From positions 134,539,284-134,603,283 of the forward strand of contig NC_135719.1 of assembly GCF_964656455.1 (NCBI RefSeq): a stretch of 64,000 nucleotides of DNA, written 5' to 3'. Within the stretch, counting starts at the first letter, position 1; each line of letters opens with the position of its first letter. Below are positions 12,226-25,615 of this stretch, piece by piece. The notes beneath the pieces are model-generated. The model was given only the letters and a program-made list of their open reading frames with translations. It was not told the DNA's origin and made no database searches. The stretch is from Halichoerus grypus (lineage: Eukaryota; Chordata; Mammalia; Carnivora; Phocidae). Made by a program: the position numbers and the translations under genes.

Positions 12226-13344
12226 AGGCACACATTTTGAATATATATATGTATGCTTATTTATTTTATGTTTGTGTATATGCACAGAGCTCTGAGAAAT
12301 CATGGATTTCAAAGATACAGAAGAAAGAATCCTTTGAAGTCTATATGAAAAGAGCTTAGGAATTAATGTCCCTCTTTTATCCAAGCTATAAGTGCCTACC
12401 ATGTTCAAAGAGCATCAATAGGATTAATATTCAGAATTTTCTTTGAAGTCCTAATACAGAAGGGCCTGGAAATGAAACCCATAGCTATTTCTATAGGGGG
12501 ATAACTTCTTAATATCAAGTAACAGGCCCGGCGGGAAAACTAGGCCATTTCTGGTTTGCTATATTTTCCTGTTTTTACATATACATTCTCTTGGTGCCAT
12601 GAAGAAGGTTGAGAGGGGTTCAGTTGACTGGCAAGAGGTGAGTGTGTTCCTTGCTTGGTCTGGAGCTTAGAGTCAACTTCCACAAATCCCCTAAGGGTGG
12701 GCTTGAGGGCCTTTGAGAATTCTGCAGTTCGGATTGGGCTCATTTTCATTCATCTTCAGACAAGCTTTAGGCCTGCATCTCTCAGGAAATTATAGTTCAT
12801 TTTTTGACTGTTCAGGAAGGACCTTTTAAAATACTGCACAGGTCAGGGAGGTGGCATCTCCCCAGGGGCCAGGAAACGGCTCCTCTGAAGTCCAGAAGTG
12901 GTTTGTTTTCACGTGCTATCTACTCTTCCAGATCTGGAGAATGACCGAGAACCCGTCCGCAGGGATTGAGGTGGGAATCATCAGCCCTCATCTTCACAAG
13001 AAAGTTACAATGAATCAAGCATTTCTGTAAATATTAAAACAGTTGTACACACCCTTTTCATGTAGTTTGTTTTTGTTTTTGCTTTTGTTTTCTTCTTTTT
13101 GAGATGCTCTAGCACATTTGCTATTTGTCCTGCCTCTGCCTTGTAGAGTCAGGGATCAAACGAGATTAGACACAAACACAAGACAGGCTTTTTTTGAAGT
13201 AACCTCTTCTTCTTCCTTTTCTTTCCTTTTGTAATGTAGAAAAAGGACTTCAATGTGAATTTATTTTTTGAATTTTTCCAATGCACAAATAAATAGAATT
13301 TCAGACTAAAAAATTTTGAAGTAACTGAACCCATTATCTTTTGA

Positions 13345-13345
13345 A

Positions 13346-13379
<34 letters not shown>
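13345..13379. repeat. poly(T) tract
   Basis: About 30 consecutive T. It has no recognisable SINE or LINE body on either side, so it is an isolated homopolymer or the tail of an unrecognised minus-strand insertion. Confidence 0.8.
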
Positions 13380-13381
<2 letters not shown>

Positions 13382-14659
13382 CATTTTCACTGTTTAAACT
13401 CTTTCTGCCTATCACCATGGTACCTGGGAGAATTTGGATATTTCATAGGCAGGCAGTTACCATGCAACCGCACAGATCAGAACATGCTAGCGGTGCCTTG
13501 CTTGTTATGTGATGTGTTGACTTTCAATTGATTTTAAGCACACTTTAAATGGTAATGAGAATGCTGAGCTGGGAGATAGCATATGGCTTTAACAATTTGG
13601 TTCTAAGAAAGCAGGCAAACCTTTAAAAATGATAGAGTTTCATGATAGTGAAAGTCAAGGTGAAATCTGAGTGTTTGAATGACAAACTATTTCTTCCCTT
13701 TCTATTATTTTCAGCTGTGCCTTTATTATATTTTATTGTGTTAATATGAAAGAAATAAAGAGGAAAACCAAAATTTGCTATCGAAGTTTGGATCAAATTA
13801 AATATGACATAAGGCTTTGTTCAAAAGGTATGACTCCTTTGGTACTTTTGAACTCAAATCATCCTTTCAAGCAAAATTTAATATGAAAAGTCAATTAAAA
13901 TATAATAAGGAAAAATGTAGTTCAAGGAGCTGGAAAATGAGAGAAAATGTATTCAGACCGTGAAAGAAAGATGAAGAGAAATATTAGCTATTTAGGCATG
14001 AACTACATTTATGTGTATAGCACTCAGTATATATTCTCTGATTAACCGGGAGAACTATGTGAGTAAATGAGATGAGCCACTTGGAGATATTTGCTTTCCT
14101 CATGAGGAAATACATCATGGGGGTATCATTCCTGAGTTTGTTTTCTTCATTTGTTCTACTAGATTTTACTGACTGCCGTTCCCAGTTAAATAACAAAAAT
14201 CTGTGAAGTTATTTTTTTTCTTAAACTCTCCTATTTTCATAGTTTAAACTTAATCCTGGAAATAAAATGCAGTCAGTCTTTGAGAGATTTCAGGGCTTAA
14301 ACAACTCGTGAGAAGTCCTGTCTGTTCACAGATTCACAGAGGCACCACGCTTCTCTACAGTTCACTCACTCACTTCTACTTCTGCAGAAATCTAAAGATA
14401 TTGGCGAATTTTACAGTCAGATGTGTGGCTTAAAATTATATACTGATAGGATGTTACAGCTGAATGGGATTGCAGAGAGGATATGCTCTGGTGGCATTTT
14501 TACACCAACAAAATTGATTTATTTACAGTCATAAATAAAATTTCTGCAGTTGGGAAAGATCTCCTCTGTTTTAGACTCAGGTTGGTAGCTCTATCCTTGT
14601 TACTATTTAAATGTAGTCATTGCCTTTGAAACTCTTTTACTCTAGTTACTTCATGTAGA

Positions 14660-14890
14660 ACAGCTTACATCCAGTGATGAAAGTAATGATTATCATTTAT
14701 TGTGCACTCAGTCCATTCAGGCCATTTACTAAGTAAACACTTTGTATAGATCCCCTCTTTTAATCTTTATACCCACGTTGTAAGGAATTTTTGGATTAGA
14801 GGAATTAAATGATTTGCTGAATGTTTGCCTACCGCTCATTAATGACAGAGAAGGTGTCTGGACATACAAGTCTGTCTGACTCTATTTATT
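14660..14890 (-). mobile_element. MIR
   Basis: Reverse MIR order: tttattgtgcactcagt, acactttgtatagat, ttaatctttatacccacg and gaattaaatgatttgct. Confidence 0.55.
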
Positions 14891-15167
14891 CATCCTTGAA
14901 TTAAACACATTTCTTAATTGAGTAAAGTCATTCTACTGGAATTCTAAACTTCCTTAGATTTTCAAGTGATTTTAGATTGCAGAGTACAAGCCATACTTAT
15001 CAGAACCCAGGTACTAGAAGCAGATTCAGGAAACCAAGTCTTCTCTGTCATCCTTCCTCATCAACACATCAGATTCGCTCTATGTATTGTGGGGCTTGGC
15101 TTCTGATGGTAACATTCAGATGCTGTGAGAAATTTCTTTAAATCTCAAAGCTAATTCTCAGTTGGAC

Positions 15168-15182
15168 CCAACAGGTGGCACT
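15168..15182 (+). promoter_or_regulatory. CTCF-like motif
   Basis: ccaacaggtggcact fits the CTCF core (CCANNAGGTGGC). Single motif, occupancy unknown. Confidence 0.3.
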
Positions 15183-15194
15183 CCATCCCTGGGA

Positions 15195-15370
15195 CTCATG
15201 GGATTTTCAAGCTGAAAGAGACCTTAGGCATTGTAACAATCTTCTTCCTATTATGGTTTTAATACTCAAGAAGAGATATTAAATGACTCCCCTCAAGGCC
15301 ACACATCTAGTTAGTGACAACACTAAGACAAAGACCCAAGTCTCTGGAATCCATGGCTTTACCTCTTTCT
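15195..15370 (-). mobile_element. ancient SINE/CR1-L3-like fragment
   Basis: gctgaaagagaccttagg, actcccctcaaggccacaca and ccaagtctctggaatcc resemble old CR1/L3-type 3' ends or MIR-like elements. Family uncertain. Confidence 0.4.
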
Positions 15371-15624
15371 ACTATTCAGACAGCCTTCCTTTAAAAAGTA
15401 TTGTCGAGTAGTAGATTTAATCATATACAACATATTTCATGCAGCTATACATCAGGGTGAAATAGGGGAAGTGGTTTTTTGTTTGTTTTAAATTCAGATG
15501 GCAAATGCAAACGGCTTTTGGCCCCATGAAACACTCTTGACTCAGTAGGCTAAAAATATTTTCCAGTGTCAGAGATGGCCATGTTCTGGTTGTTTCATCC
15601 CTAGACCATGCTCAAGAATAGTAT

Positions 15625-15815
15625 TAATAACCACCATAAAGCTGGTGACTACCGTAGATAAACCATGTTGCTATTGCTAATTTTTAAAGTAACTCTGTAA
15701 GGTAGATATCATTATCCCTGTTTACGGAGAAAACCATGACTCAGCTTAGTTAAATGATTTTTACAATGTCATATAGCTACTCATGAGAATATTCAGGAGT
15801 TTAACGCTGGTTTCT
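15625..15815 (-). mobile_element. MIR
   Basis: gtaactctgtaaggtagata, tcattatccctgtttacgga and gactcagcttagttaaatga in reverse MIR order. Confidence 0.6.
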
Positions 15816-16024
15816 CTAACTATAAAGCTTACATGTTTCCCTCTATACCACGTTGGCCTAACAAAATTAAAGTTAATTAATGCTGAAGAATTATCAAGTA
15901 CATCTAACAATGCCACTCACAGCAAAATTAATTCCTCCTTCTTAAATTGCCTCTTGGACATTCAGTTTAACCATCATTCATCTCTGTTTTCTTTCTCTCA
16001 TCAGTGAGTTAACGAAAGCCTGTA

Positions 16025-16130
16025 TATTTTACATGTGAGGAAATCAGGTCACGGTAAGATTAAGTAACTCCCCCAAGATCACATGGCCAGAAAGTGGCAA
16101 ATCTGGGATTTCAATCCAAGACCCAAATAA
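16025..16130 (-). mobile_element. MIR fragment
   Basis: gtgaggaaatcaggtcacgg, taagtaactcccccaagatc and agtggcaaatctgggattt. Confidence 0.7.
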
Positions 16131-16229
16131 AAAAGATAGGCTGCATCCAGCTATGAAAAAGTTTAAATGACAGTATCTTCACAAGCAGTGGAAATAAAAT
16201 TTTGAGTGGGGCAATACAATGATACTCTC

Positions 16230-16900
16230 AGGATATTCATATAAGTAGAGAGTGGTTAGAAAGGAGAGACTGGGGACAAGGAGATATGAGACAAGTGTAG
16301 TTTAGCTCTTTATGGGGTTATCAGCCAATATATGAAGAGGGAGTTATAAAGGAAGAATTGACCTCACTAGTGACTCATGTGGGTGGTAAGTTAGGAGGAA
16401 GTAGAAAGAGTGGGTGCCACTACTGTGGGTAACTGAGGAGATGTCCATGTTGTTGGTTGAAATGGAAAAGTCAGAAGAAGAGCTTGAGAGATTGAAGTTC
16501 CAGATGGATGTATGGATGCTAATGTCTGTGGGTTTGGAAATCAGTTCAGATGTATCAATGTTGAACTGGGTTGAAGATTTGGAATCCAGCTTTATACATG
16601 TAATCATGTATTAAAGAGAAGGTTCATGAGGGTAGATCTATAAGGACTGTCCACATTTTGGGGGTTGGGAGGAAAACAGATGTGGTCAGAAAAGTAAGAA
16701 GAAGACTAAGAGGGTATCAGAGAAACTGATGGAAGGGAGAGTTTAGGGGGTAGCAACAGCTCAGGAAGGCAGTGAAGAGACAGGGAGAGAGGCTGATGTG
16801 CTGAAGGGAGCACACAATGAGATTTAAAGGAAGCAAAACATGAAAGAGAGCACCTGACAGAATGTGGCCCAGGGCGGGCAGCACACTGACAGTCCCAACC
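16230..16900 (+). repeat. purine-rich interspersed repeat of unnamed family
   Basis: A G/A-rich block with motifs such as gttggttgaaatgg, gatgtatggatgctaatg and agagacagggagagagg. Its composition and motif style resemble 28.6-29.75 kb, suggesting the same old family. I cannot name it with confidence. Open frames here are short and compositional. Confidence 0.35.
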
Positions 16901-17189
16901 CATCAGGGCCGGGTTGAACTCACCCTGGACTCATAGACCATTGTTGAGCCATTTTGTCAGCATTGCTTACAAGCCCCTTTGAACTTTAAATGACACAGCA
17001 TGATCCTAATAAAGAGGTCCTGGAACACAGCCAGGCTGCCAAGACTAAAATTATGTTCAACATCACCGATTCCCTAGAGAGACTGCAGGCCTCTGGATAA
17101 TGGAAGACAGTAGGCTGCCTTAGCAGCTGGGTAATGGCAAGCCACAGTGGATGGATGGCCTGGGGAGAAAAGCCCTAAAGATCTTTCCA

Positions 17190-17430
17190 CCCCAGAGGAA
17201 GGAGCATAACCTTGGGATGAGAACACTTGGGTTTAAATCCCAGTTCTGCTACCCACTACCTAAATAAGGTTGAACAAATCCCTGGAACTGCTGGAGCCTC
17301 AGTTTTGCCATTTATAAAATGACCCAATCAGAATACTTGTCTTCTAGAGATGGGAAGATCAAATGAGATGTATGGGGGAGTACTTTGTAAATTGCAAATT
17401 CTATGCAAATATTATCTCTTTCTTAAGTAT
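17190..17430 (+). mobile_element. MIR
   Basis: Nearly complete: cttgggtttaaatcccagtt, ctgctacccactac, cctcagttttgccatttata and agatcaaatgagatg. Confidence 0.8.
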
Positions 17431-17708
17431 CATTATTATTGGTAAAGCCACAGAGATGTGGATAGCTAAGAGACAGTACTAGCAGGATGATTACCCTGTA
17501 TCTCAGAAATGTACTTGTCCTTAAGTCCACCATAGAATGTTCTGAATATGAGGCTATACAAAAGGTTGTTCCTAGAAGTCAAGTAGAAGACATTAGTGTC
17601 TGTGACAAATAGTGCTTCTTGGTCTATATGGAGGAAAGGCTTTTTTCACAATAGACATTTGAATTTTTTAACCATATCTAAAATTTATCATTAAATACTT
17701 ATTTTTAG

Positions 17709-17937
17709 GAGTGCCTGGGTGATGCAGTTGGATAAGTGTCTGACTCGTGATTTCAGCTCAGTTCATAATCTCATGGTTGTGAGATTGAATCCCACGTCAG
17801 GCTCCGCGCTTAGCATGGAATCTGCTTGAGACTCTTTCTCCCTCTCCCTCTGCCCCTCCTGCTTGTGCTCTCTCCCTTTCTCTAAAAATAAATAAATCTT
17901 TAAAAATAAATAAATAAATGAATAAATAAATAAATAA
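17709..17937 (+). mobile_element. SINEC
   Basis: gagtgcctgggtgatgcagt head, diverged B box (gtgagattgaatccc), (CT)n and a long (TAAA)n tail (about 17885-17937). Target duplication not clear. Confidence 0.88.
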
Positions 17938-18849
17938 TTAGTAAAAGGTAGAGAAGTGTATTTTGTGGGTATAAATATATTTGCATATATATACACACAC
18001 ATACTCTGTAAATGCATATAAAGTTTTACATGTTTGTTACACGAAAATATACATATACCTACCTGATTTTCTTTGCTCTAGCTTACAAAGCTGTCTTTTG
18101 AAACGACGATACATTTATTCCAGTTTCTCAAAGGAACCATCTTGCTATAACAACCTTGGAATAGTCCCTGTGCTCAGATTTGGAGTTACAGCTGCAGAAG
18201 CATTCCTGGTATGCTCCCGGCTCTTCTCTGAAGAAGGCTAGATGGCACTTCCGATTTCATTAAAGCACCCTGGAGCTCAGAGAACAAATTGGAGAAATCA
18301 GGATTGATTACATTCTGTGCTCTCTTCGTCTTCATCAGGATTTGTCCAAAGCCAAGTTAGAGTTTTCAAAGTGAGAGTAGCTTAAGGGGGCTCTACATTC
18401 AGCACAGAAGGCTGTGATTTGGTAAAAGCTCCAATTATTATGAAAAGTAAAATGGAAAGGGTGAGCGTAATTTTGCTTTAAGAACCATACCTTCACATCA
18501 GTGACTTCATTTGCCCTGTAGCGGAATGGATCTGTCAACTTATTTATTAGGAAACGAGTTGCTACAATGTCATAAATGGATGGCATATCCTTTGATGTAT
18601 GAGAATTCTGTGTAGAGATCCTTCATTCCTGTTGAAAAGGAAACTAATAACCATTTGGAAGATATATATGCCATAACCCCAGATGAATGATCATCTCTGT
18701 TCTTTGGTTTATTTTGAGGGGTGTCTTGAGGTGATTTTCTTCTTTACGACTAGATGGGGAGTTGGAAAATGAAGCTAGTCTCAAATGCCACTTTCTTTCC
18801 AAGTCCTTCAGGTATTCCCAAATATCCCTCTTTCTTACCAGCCTGGATA

Positions 18850-19020
18850 TAATTTTGTTGATGCCTCTATTTATGGCATTTATGACCTTCTGCCTTCAAT
18901 TATTCATTTATCCATCTTCTTTGCCTTCTTCTCTCCTAAGTAACATGCAGGCAAGGACTTGAACTGATTTATTTCTGAATTCCCTGAAGGCACTTAGTAA
19001 TTCCCTCCACTTAGCTTTTG
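18850..19020 (+). mobile_element. possible L2 3' fragment
   Basis: Pattern atgcaggcaaggactt, followed by ctgaattccctgaaggcac, is reminiscent of L2 3' ends. Weak. Confidence 0.3.
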
Positions 19021-20650
19021 CTCACTTGGTAGCTGCTGCAGCTGTTCCAATGAGGTAAACCCCAGAGAACAGTAGATAGAGGCCTCTTTGCTTGTGTCTG
19101 TAGGGAAGACGAAAGTTGAGGTTCTGGGCATCGATTATTAAGAGGAGAAAAAAAAAAATCCTTTCTAGAATAATGGCATTGACTGAATAACTGATAAGCT
19201 CAAAACTAGCATATAAAGAATGACCCTGTCTTATTGTTCATTGATGAGTAAAGCCCTCTGCTTGAGGACATGATATGGCCAGATAAATAACTTCTGATAG
19301 AAGATGAAGGGATTCCCTCTTTATTTTTCCTTCTCTTGTCTTTTTGTCAGATCTTGGCAGGTAATTGAGAACCTGGATTAAGAATGGAGAAAAGGTCAGA
19401 GAATAACATTGTACAGATTTCTGGGTCACAAAAAGAGTCCCTCCACTGTTTTTGATGGGACCATTTTGACTGTGTTCAAGCATACTGCTTTTGTTCAAGC
19501 TCACATCATTGCTTTCATTAATATCACTTCTATGAACTCAAGAACTTCAAAAGCCACTTTACCTAAATTAATACCACTGGGTTTTGCTGTTTTTTTTTTT
19601 TTTTTTAACATTTTTTGTGGTTGATTTTGGGGGATGAAATGCGTTGAAAAATTGTCACTTATTTTAACATTGGGAAGAAGCTTAGAGAGAAGTGAGTCCA
19701 GCTCCTTCCATAAAGTTGTGTATGACACAATGCCTAGGAAAGTTAAGAGACATGCCTGTCCTGGTGGGACATTCAGGAATAAAATCACAATCTCCAAAAT
19801 CTTACCCAGGTCTTCCTTTACTTATACCTTATTTCATGTGTTTTCCACCTGTTTCTCTCTTGTCTGTAATCTTCTCTAATGTGCATATTTATTTAGCCAA
19901 CCAAGTTGTGAAATTTTCAAGGACTTGGATCATATCTTTCACTTCTTTTGACCTTGCACAAGCAAGCCTGAGTTTTTGAACATTGTTATTCACAGTAGGT
20001 CACACTTCAAGAATTAATGGTGGCTGTAGGCAGCATTTATTTGCACAAATTGGTGTGGATAAAGAAATTGAGAGACAGTGGGAAAACTCTACCAAAAGGG
20101 GAAAAAAAAATCAGAAACAAGATAAATAAGCCTAAGGATTGTTTTTAAAACTGAGAAGGATTTCTTTTTGTTCTTATTGTTTTTGAAATTGGACTAATGG
20201 CAGAGGAAATAAAAAGATGCAGATAAACTAAATTGCTCTAAATCACTGCAGTTCAGAACAGTGCTAGAGAAATACCTTCAAAGAGGGTTTAGAAAATGGG
20301 AAAGAAATTAGTCTTTCCTGCTGTGTGTGTGCAGAGGGGTGGACCAGGGGGATTAGGAAAGAAAATGGGAAGACCACAGTGGCCCTCCCAGCCTTGGTCT
20401 GGCTGTCAGTGCTAGTTAGTGAAGACAGGGCGCTTTGACATGACACGGAGGGTTCAGAATCATCACAGGTCAAAAAAACACCACTAAGAATTCATAGCCC
20501 TTTTGGAGCCTAACTGCAGTGCACCTGATAAATAATTCAGGTAGTCAGAAGTGCCTGGGCAGGGTAGACTTTAAGTGTGCTTTTTCATTTTTTCCTTTAA
20601 TAACATCCCAGACTTTCCACCTGATTTAATTAAATTTACACCCTCCTTTC

Positions 20651-20746
20651 AATTGTCTTCTTTTTCTTTCTTTCTTTTCTTTTCTTTCTTTCTTTCTTTC
20701 TTTCTTTTTCTTTCTTTCTTTTTCTTTCTTTCTTTCTTTCTTTCTT

Positions 20747-20777
<31 letters not shown>

Positions 20778-21003
20778 TTTCTTTCTTTTCTTTCTTTCTT
20801 TCTTTCTTTCTTCTTTCTTTCTTTCTTTCTTCTTTCTTTCTTTCTTCTTTCTCTTTCTTTCTTTCTTTCTCTTCCTTTCTTTCATCTTCCTTTCCTTCCT
20901 TCCTTCCTTCATTCCTTCCTCCCTCCCTCCCTCCCTTCCTCACTTCCTTCCTCTCTCCCTCCCTTCTCCTTCTCCTTCTCCCTCTCTTTCTCTCTTTCCT
21001 TTT
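20651..21003. repeat. long (CTTT)n/(CCTT)n polypyrimidine microsatellite
   Basis: About 350 bp of near-pure pyrimidine on the + strand. It grades from (CTTT)n through (TTCC)n and (CCCT)n to CTCC-rich units. The open frames (Ser/Phe-rich plus, Lys/Glu/Arg-rich minus) are by-products of the repeat. Capable of triplex (H-DNA) formation. Confidence 0.95.
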
Positions 21004-21010
21004 TTTCATC

Positions 21011-21050
21011 AAGAAAGGTCATTTAGGACAAAAAGAAAGGTCATTTAGGG
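21011..21050 (+). repeat. 23-bp tandem direct repeat
   Basis: aagaaaggtcatttagg occurs at 21011-21027 and again at 21034-21050, at the edge of the microsatellite. Confidence 0.85.
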
Positions 21051-21833
21051 AGCCCAGTGTTTTGTTTTCTTTGAGCTACATTCTGCCTTTCAAGAACTCA
21101 CAGCTTTAGTTGGAAATAAAGAGCATTATTTATTTTGGCAATGGTAGGTGCCTCCATTGGATAGTGCTCATCAGTTTTGCTTAAGTTTTTGCCTCAATAA
21201 TAAATTACAGCTTTTCTAGGTTTTAGGGCTGATAGAATGACAATATGCTTTTGAAAATGTCCATAGTGTACAAGTTATCCATATCAGACACAATCGGGAC
21301 GGTTATTTCATTTTAATTAAGAAATCATAAAAAAAATAATAATAACTTATATACACATAAAACAAAACCATTTAAGAGGACATTAATTTGCCAGTCTTTT
21401 GATGTAGGCCCCAGGGTTCTATCTGCATATGGAACCTGATTGGATTAATACTGTTTTCTCCCCCAAATGCACCAACTCTGATTTCCGGTTTCCTTTCTTA
21501 TATTGGAATTAAAACATTTAGGCACTAGGAGAGTAACCTGAGTGTAGAATTGAAACAGATCTTTAAGATCCTGCTCTCTCCATTTTTGTCTTCCGTAATG
21601 TGCTGGCAACTTTAACTGATTTGCCATTAAAAAAAAAACAAGACAAAACAAAAAAAAAAACTAGTTTTTCTAAACTATTCAACCGTGTTTTCATATGAGT
21701 AACTCCCTTCTTGTACTTCTGTTTTATTGCTTTACAAAATCTTTATTCTAATTGTATAATTACAGTACAGAAGCCTAACTAGCATACATGGTTTGGAACT
21801 CTTGGTAGACATAGAGCTCAAAAGTCAGGAGCA

Positions 21834-22022
21834 GGGGCGCCGGGGTGGCTCAGTTGGTTAAGCGACTGCCTTCGGCTCAGGTCATGATCCTGGAGTCCCA
21901 GGATCGAGTCCCGCATCGGGCTCCCTGCTCAGCGGGGAGTCTGCTTCTCCTTCTGACCTCCCCCCCGTGCTCTCTCTTTCTCATTCTCTCTCTCAAATAA
22001 ATAAATAAAATCTTTCAAAAAA
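21834..22022 (+). mobile_element. SINEC
   Basis: Young-looking copy (ggggcgccggggtggctcag; B box ggatcgagtcccgcatc). Perfect 14-bp target duplication aaaagtcaggagca at 21820-21833 and 22023-22036. Confidence 0.97.
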
Positions 22023-22184
22023 AAAAGTCAGGAGCAAGTGTGGAGGTACTGGAAGACTATCCGAGCAGCTTCCAATGTGCCATCAGTGCAGTCAGTGAGG
22101 GTATGCGAGCATAGTATTTTTAGGTATATTGATTAAGTGGCATATTGGTAAGGAGCTTTCTGCTACATATATCCCAGCCACTAT

Positions 22185-22380
22185 AGATCTAAGATGTGTA
22201 ACCTTCACAAAATTAAACACTTAATGCCTCCATATCTACATCAGTAGAATGTCAATATAATAATAACAGTTACTTCTTGGGTTGCCACGAGAATTAAGTG
22301 AGTTGACAAAGCTCAAGCATGTGGTGTTGTGCATTTCAGTTTTACATGGCACTCAGCACATGTTAGTTATTATTCTTCTT
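22185..22380 (+). mobile_element. MIR
   Basis: gtgtaaccttcacaaaatta, gccacgagaattaagtgagt and tggcactcagcacatgttag follow the MIR 3' half. Confidence 0.6.
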
Positions 22381-23274
22381 ACTTCCACACTTGGTATTCT
22401 CACTTCCAGTCTATACAAGTATCTCTCAATTTTTTTTGTTGTTGTTGCTCCTCTAAGAAGGTTGCCTAGATATTTTCTTTTCCTAAAGCTCCCTTTCCCT
22501 TGTGACATTTTAATATTGTGTATATATAGTATGTCTGTTTGTGTCGTGTGGCCACTTAAAAGGCCACAAACTATCATAATATCTAAGGTTTTCTTCTCTT
22601 TCCCCCAAGAACCAGTTTTTACCCACCTTGGGGATGGTATCACCCTTGTAGAGAATGAGTGATTTATTGTATGTCAGGTGACTACGCTTCCTCTCCAGCC
22701 AAGGCCGTGGGGCACTGTGTCAGAGTGGGACCAGCTCATTATGAGACTGGGCAAGTTGACCTGGGAGTCCTGCTCCCTTCCCCCCTAGATGAACCCCACC
22801 CTGAGATGGACACTTAGATGTGAGAGCTGTGATGCAGAGAAACCGGCAAAGGGTTGAAGCACATCAATGGTTTTTAGAGCCTGAGAGAGCAATTAGAGTT
22901 AGACAATATATTTTTCTTAATAACCTCTTAGCAGTTTTCATTTTTTATTAATGGATTGTCATCAGAGGTATGAAGTCATTGTTCGCTGGCCTGAAAAATA
23001 GGGGGTGGATGGATTCTTGGAACTGCTGGGGGTATATGGCCACGGTACTTGAGAAAAGAAGATTTTCAGCTCCAAGAGTGAGAATGCTTAAGTCCTAGAA
23101 ACTGAAATCCGGTTCAGAGTGGAGGTCCAGAAGGAAGACTTTCCAGCGGTGTACAAACAAATTGCTTTGCAGTCCTGCTGTGGGAGTGGGGCATAAGTGA
23201 GCTGCTTTTCAATCACCTCGTTTTACAATTGACTCTGGTGTATCTTTCTTTCCACTGCATTGTGAACTATCGAA

Positions 23275-23662
23275 GTGAGGTATCTCTACCAGTTTACATG
23301 GGCTGCCGTAGCAAAGCCCCACAGACTGGGTGGCTTAAACCACAGAAATTTATCTTCTCACAATCCTGGAGGCTAGAAGGGTGAAATCAAGATGTCTGCA
23401 GGATTCTGAGACCTCTCTCCTCAGCTTGTTGATGGCCGTCTTCTTCCTGTGTCTTCACATGGTTCCTCTCTGTGTAACTGTGTCCTGATCTCCTCTTCTT
23501 GGAAGGACACCGGTAATATTGGATCAGGGCCACACTAATGACCTAATTTTAACTTAGTTATTTCTTTAAAGATTCTGTCTCCAAATATGGGCACATTCTG
23601 AGGTTCGAGAGGTTAGGACTTGAACCCATGAGTTTTACAGGGCACAGCTGTGTCCATAACAA
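23275..23662 (-). mobile_element. MLT1-type LTR (ERVL-MaLR)
   Basis: Reads in reverse as a near-complete MaLR LTR: gcaaagccccacagactggg, tggcttaaaccacagaaatt, cttcttcctgtgtcttcaca, gatctcctcttcttggaagg, ctgtctccaaatatgggcac and aggttaggacttgaaccc. No internal retroviral sequence adjoins, so it is a solo LTR. Confidence 0.85.
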
Positions 23663-23699
23663 TCCACTACTTGTCATGTGTGGATATTCCATAGTGAAC

Positions 23700-23724
23700 T
23701 AATGAATGAATGAATGAATGAATG
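23700..23724. repeat. (AATG)n microsatellite
   Basis: About six tandem AATG units. Confidence 0.9.
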
Positions 23725-25039
23725 GATATTTATTTTGGCCGCTGAGAAGCCAGTCCAGGCCCTGGGAGAAGGTTTCTGCAACCTTCAAGAGCATATCTCA
23801 AGAGCATAGCCTGGAAGGGCCATATAGGCTTTGGATGGTCACGGCCTTTGTCCTGTTGCACATCTTGACCTGGTGTGAGGGTGCAAGTCACAGACAGGTC
23901 TGACGGTCGTACTGTGGTCAGTCACAGTTTGAGGAATTCTCACTGATTTTGAGATTATTCCCATACTCTGACTTCCCTGAATAGTGAGCAAGAGAGTCAG
24001 GGGACAGAACATTCTGAGGAAACATTAGGGTTAGGGCTTAGCAACAATCAAAGGAAGCTAATGGAGGTGATTATTTCACCTGAGAATCTCTCCATTAGGT
24101 CCTGACCCTAAGTCTCCAGTTTCTGACCCCATAAGTCCCTCAAAAGACCAATTCATCTCTTGTAAAAAAACGAAGCAAAAGACTTGGGTCTAAAAAGAAA
24201 TAAAATAAAAAAAATAAAAAAAAAAAGACTTGTTTCTAGAAGCACATGAGCTTTCAGGAGGAAACAGACAATGCCCAGGTTCTTGCCCCCCCTTGAGTGG
24301 GGCCCATCCTCACCGCAGGGAGCCAGGCAGCAATGCCCACCCCCCTCAAGTGAGACAGAACAGCCTCTCTGGAGTGATGCAGTCCTGCCCAACCCTGGAC
24401 AGCACTGGCAAATTTCTTGTCAGTAGGGCCACTAAAAGCTGCTTTTTCAAATTAACTAGGGTTGTTTTCCAGGCTGTGCTCATAGCTTCAGAAATAAAAA
24501 ATTAAAAAAATTATAAAGTCAGTGCTTTTCCTCACCACATAGAATAATTTATAGTAGGGAGCAATTTACTTGCTAGGGAACAGCGGGTGGTCTGTACCTT
24601 TCCCAGTGAAAGGGACATTATGCTAAACAGGGTGGCTGGCTTCAGTGCTCAGGATAGAAGGGGAGAGACCATTCTAATTAATTATGTGGCTGTCTTTACT
24701 CAGCATGGGTACCTCGCTTTGTCTTTAAAGTTCTTGTTTAGTCAAAGCTGTATTTCTTTTATTTATTTATTATTTATACTTCATCTATTTCCAAAGAGAA
24801 TTTGAGACAGCTGAAAAATGTGGGGGTTATTTATCCTGAAATGGGACATTGAAAGAAAATTCTGACAGAGTATGGAGCTTACTTTGCCCCCCCAAGTTCC
24901 TCTTCTCTATAACATTTTCTGTTCTACTTTATCCCTTCCCCCAAAATTTCTTTCAGCTCTTTGCTGTACAGATTCACGTTGTCTCTTTCGATCCTTACCT
25001 TCTCTCAGCATACCTTCCCTGTTCTAGTCCATTTAAACT

Positions 25040-25615
25040 TGGGCTTCCCATTGCCCTTAGAATAAATCCAAATGGCTCGCCAAAGCCATGAGACTTTGTG
25101 AAAACAGGCCTATCAGTGGCCCTCTGTTCACTCTACTCCTCACTAAATAAATGCCAGCCACATTGGTCTTTTCATTCCAGGAAGAGGTTAGGCTCTTCCT
25201 CCCTTGGACCTTTGCACCTGCTCTTATTATGCCTAGACGTTGTGTTGGCCTCTTTCTTCCCATGCACTGCCCTCTCTTCTCCCAGATTCCTCATTCATTA
25301 CAACTCCTCATTCTTTGGGAATCCCATTCTCCAAGATGTCATCCATGACTGCCATAGACCCACACCTATCACCCACAGTGATATTCTCTGTCACCCTTCT
25401 TTATTTCCTTCATGACATTGCTCACAACTTTATCATTTTTGTTTCATGTGTGTAGTTTTTTTTTTTTTTCTTTTCTGTCTTGCTTTCTAAACATGTCACT
25501 TTCCTGACTGTAACTACTTTATCTTTCTCAACTTTGCATCACAAGGATCCCATCCTGTGCCAGATACATAGTAAGTAGCCACTCAACAATTATTTGATGA
25601 ATTAATGAGTGAGAA
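25040..25615 (+). mobile_element. L2 3' end
   Basis: Good L2 landmarks in order: cccttagaataaatccaaat, atgccagccacattggtctt, acctttgcacctgctcttat, cttctcccagattcctca, and a 3' end gccagatacatagtaagtag with ttatttgatgaattaatgag. Old and lightly interrupted by a T run. Confidence 0.75.

Noticed and set aside
20575..21048. 157-codon Ser/Phe-rich frame (+) and 128-codon Lys/Glu/Arg-rich frame (-)
   Set aside because: Both are translations of the (CTTT)n/(CCTT)n microsatellite and have no coding signature.
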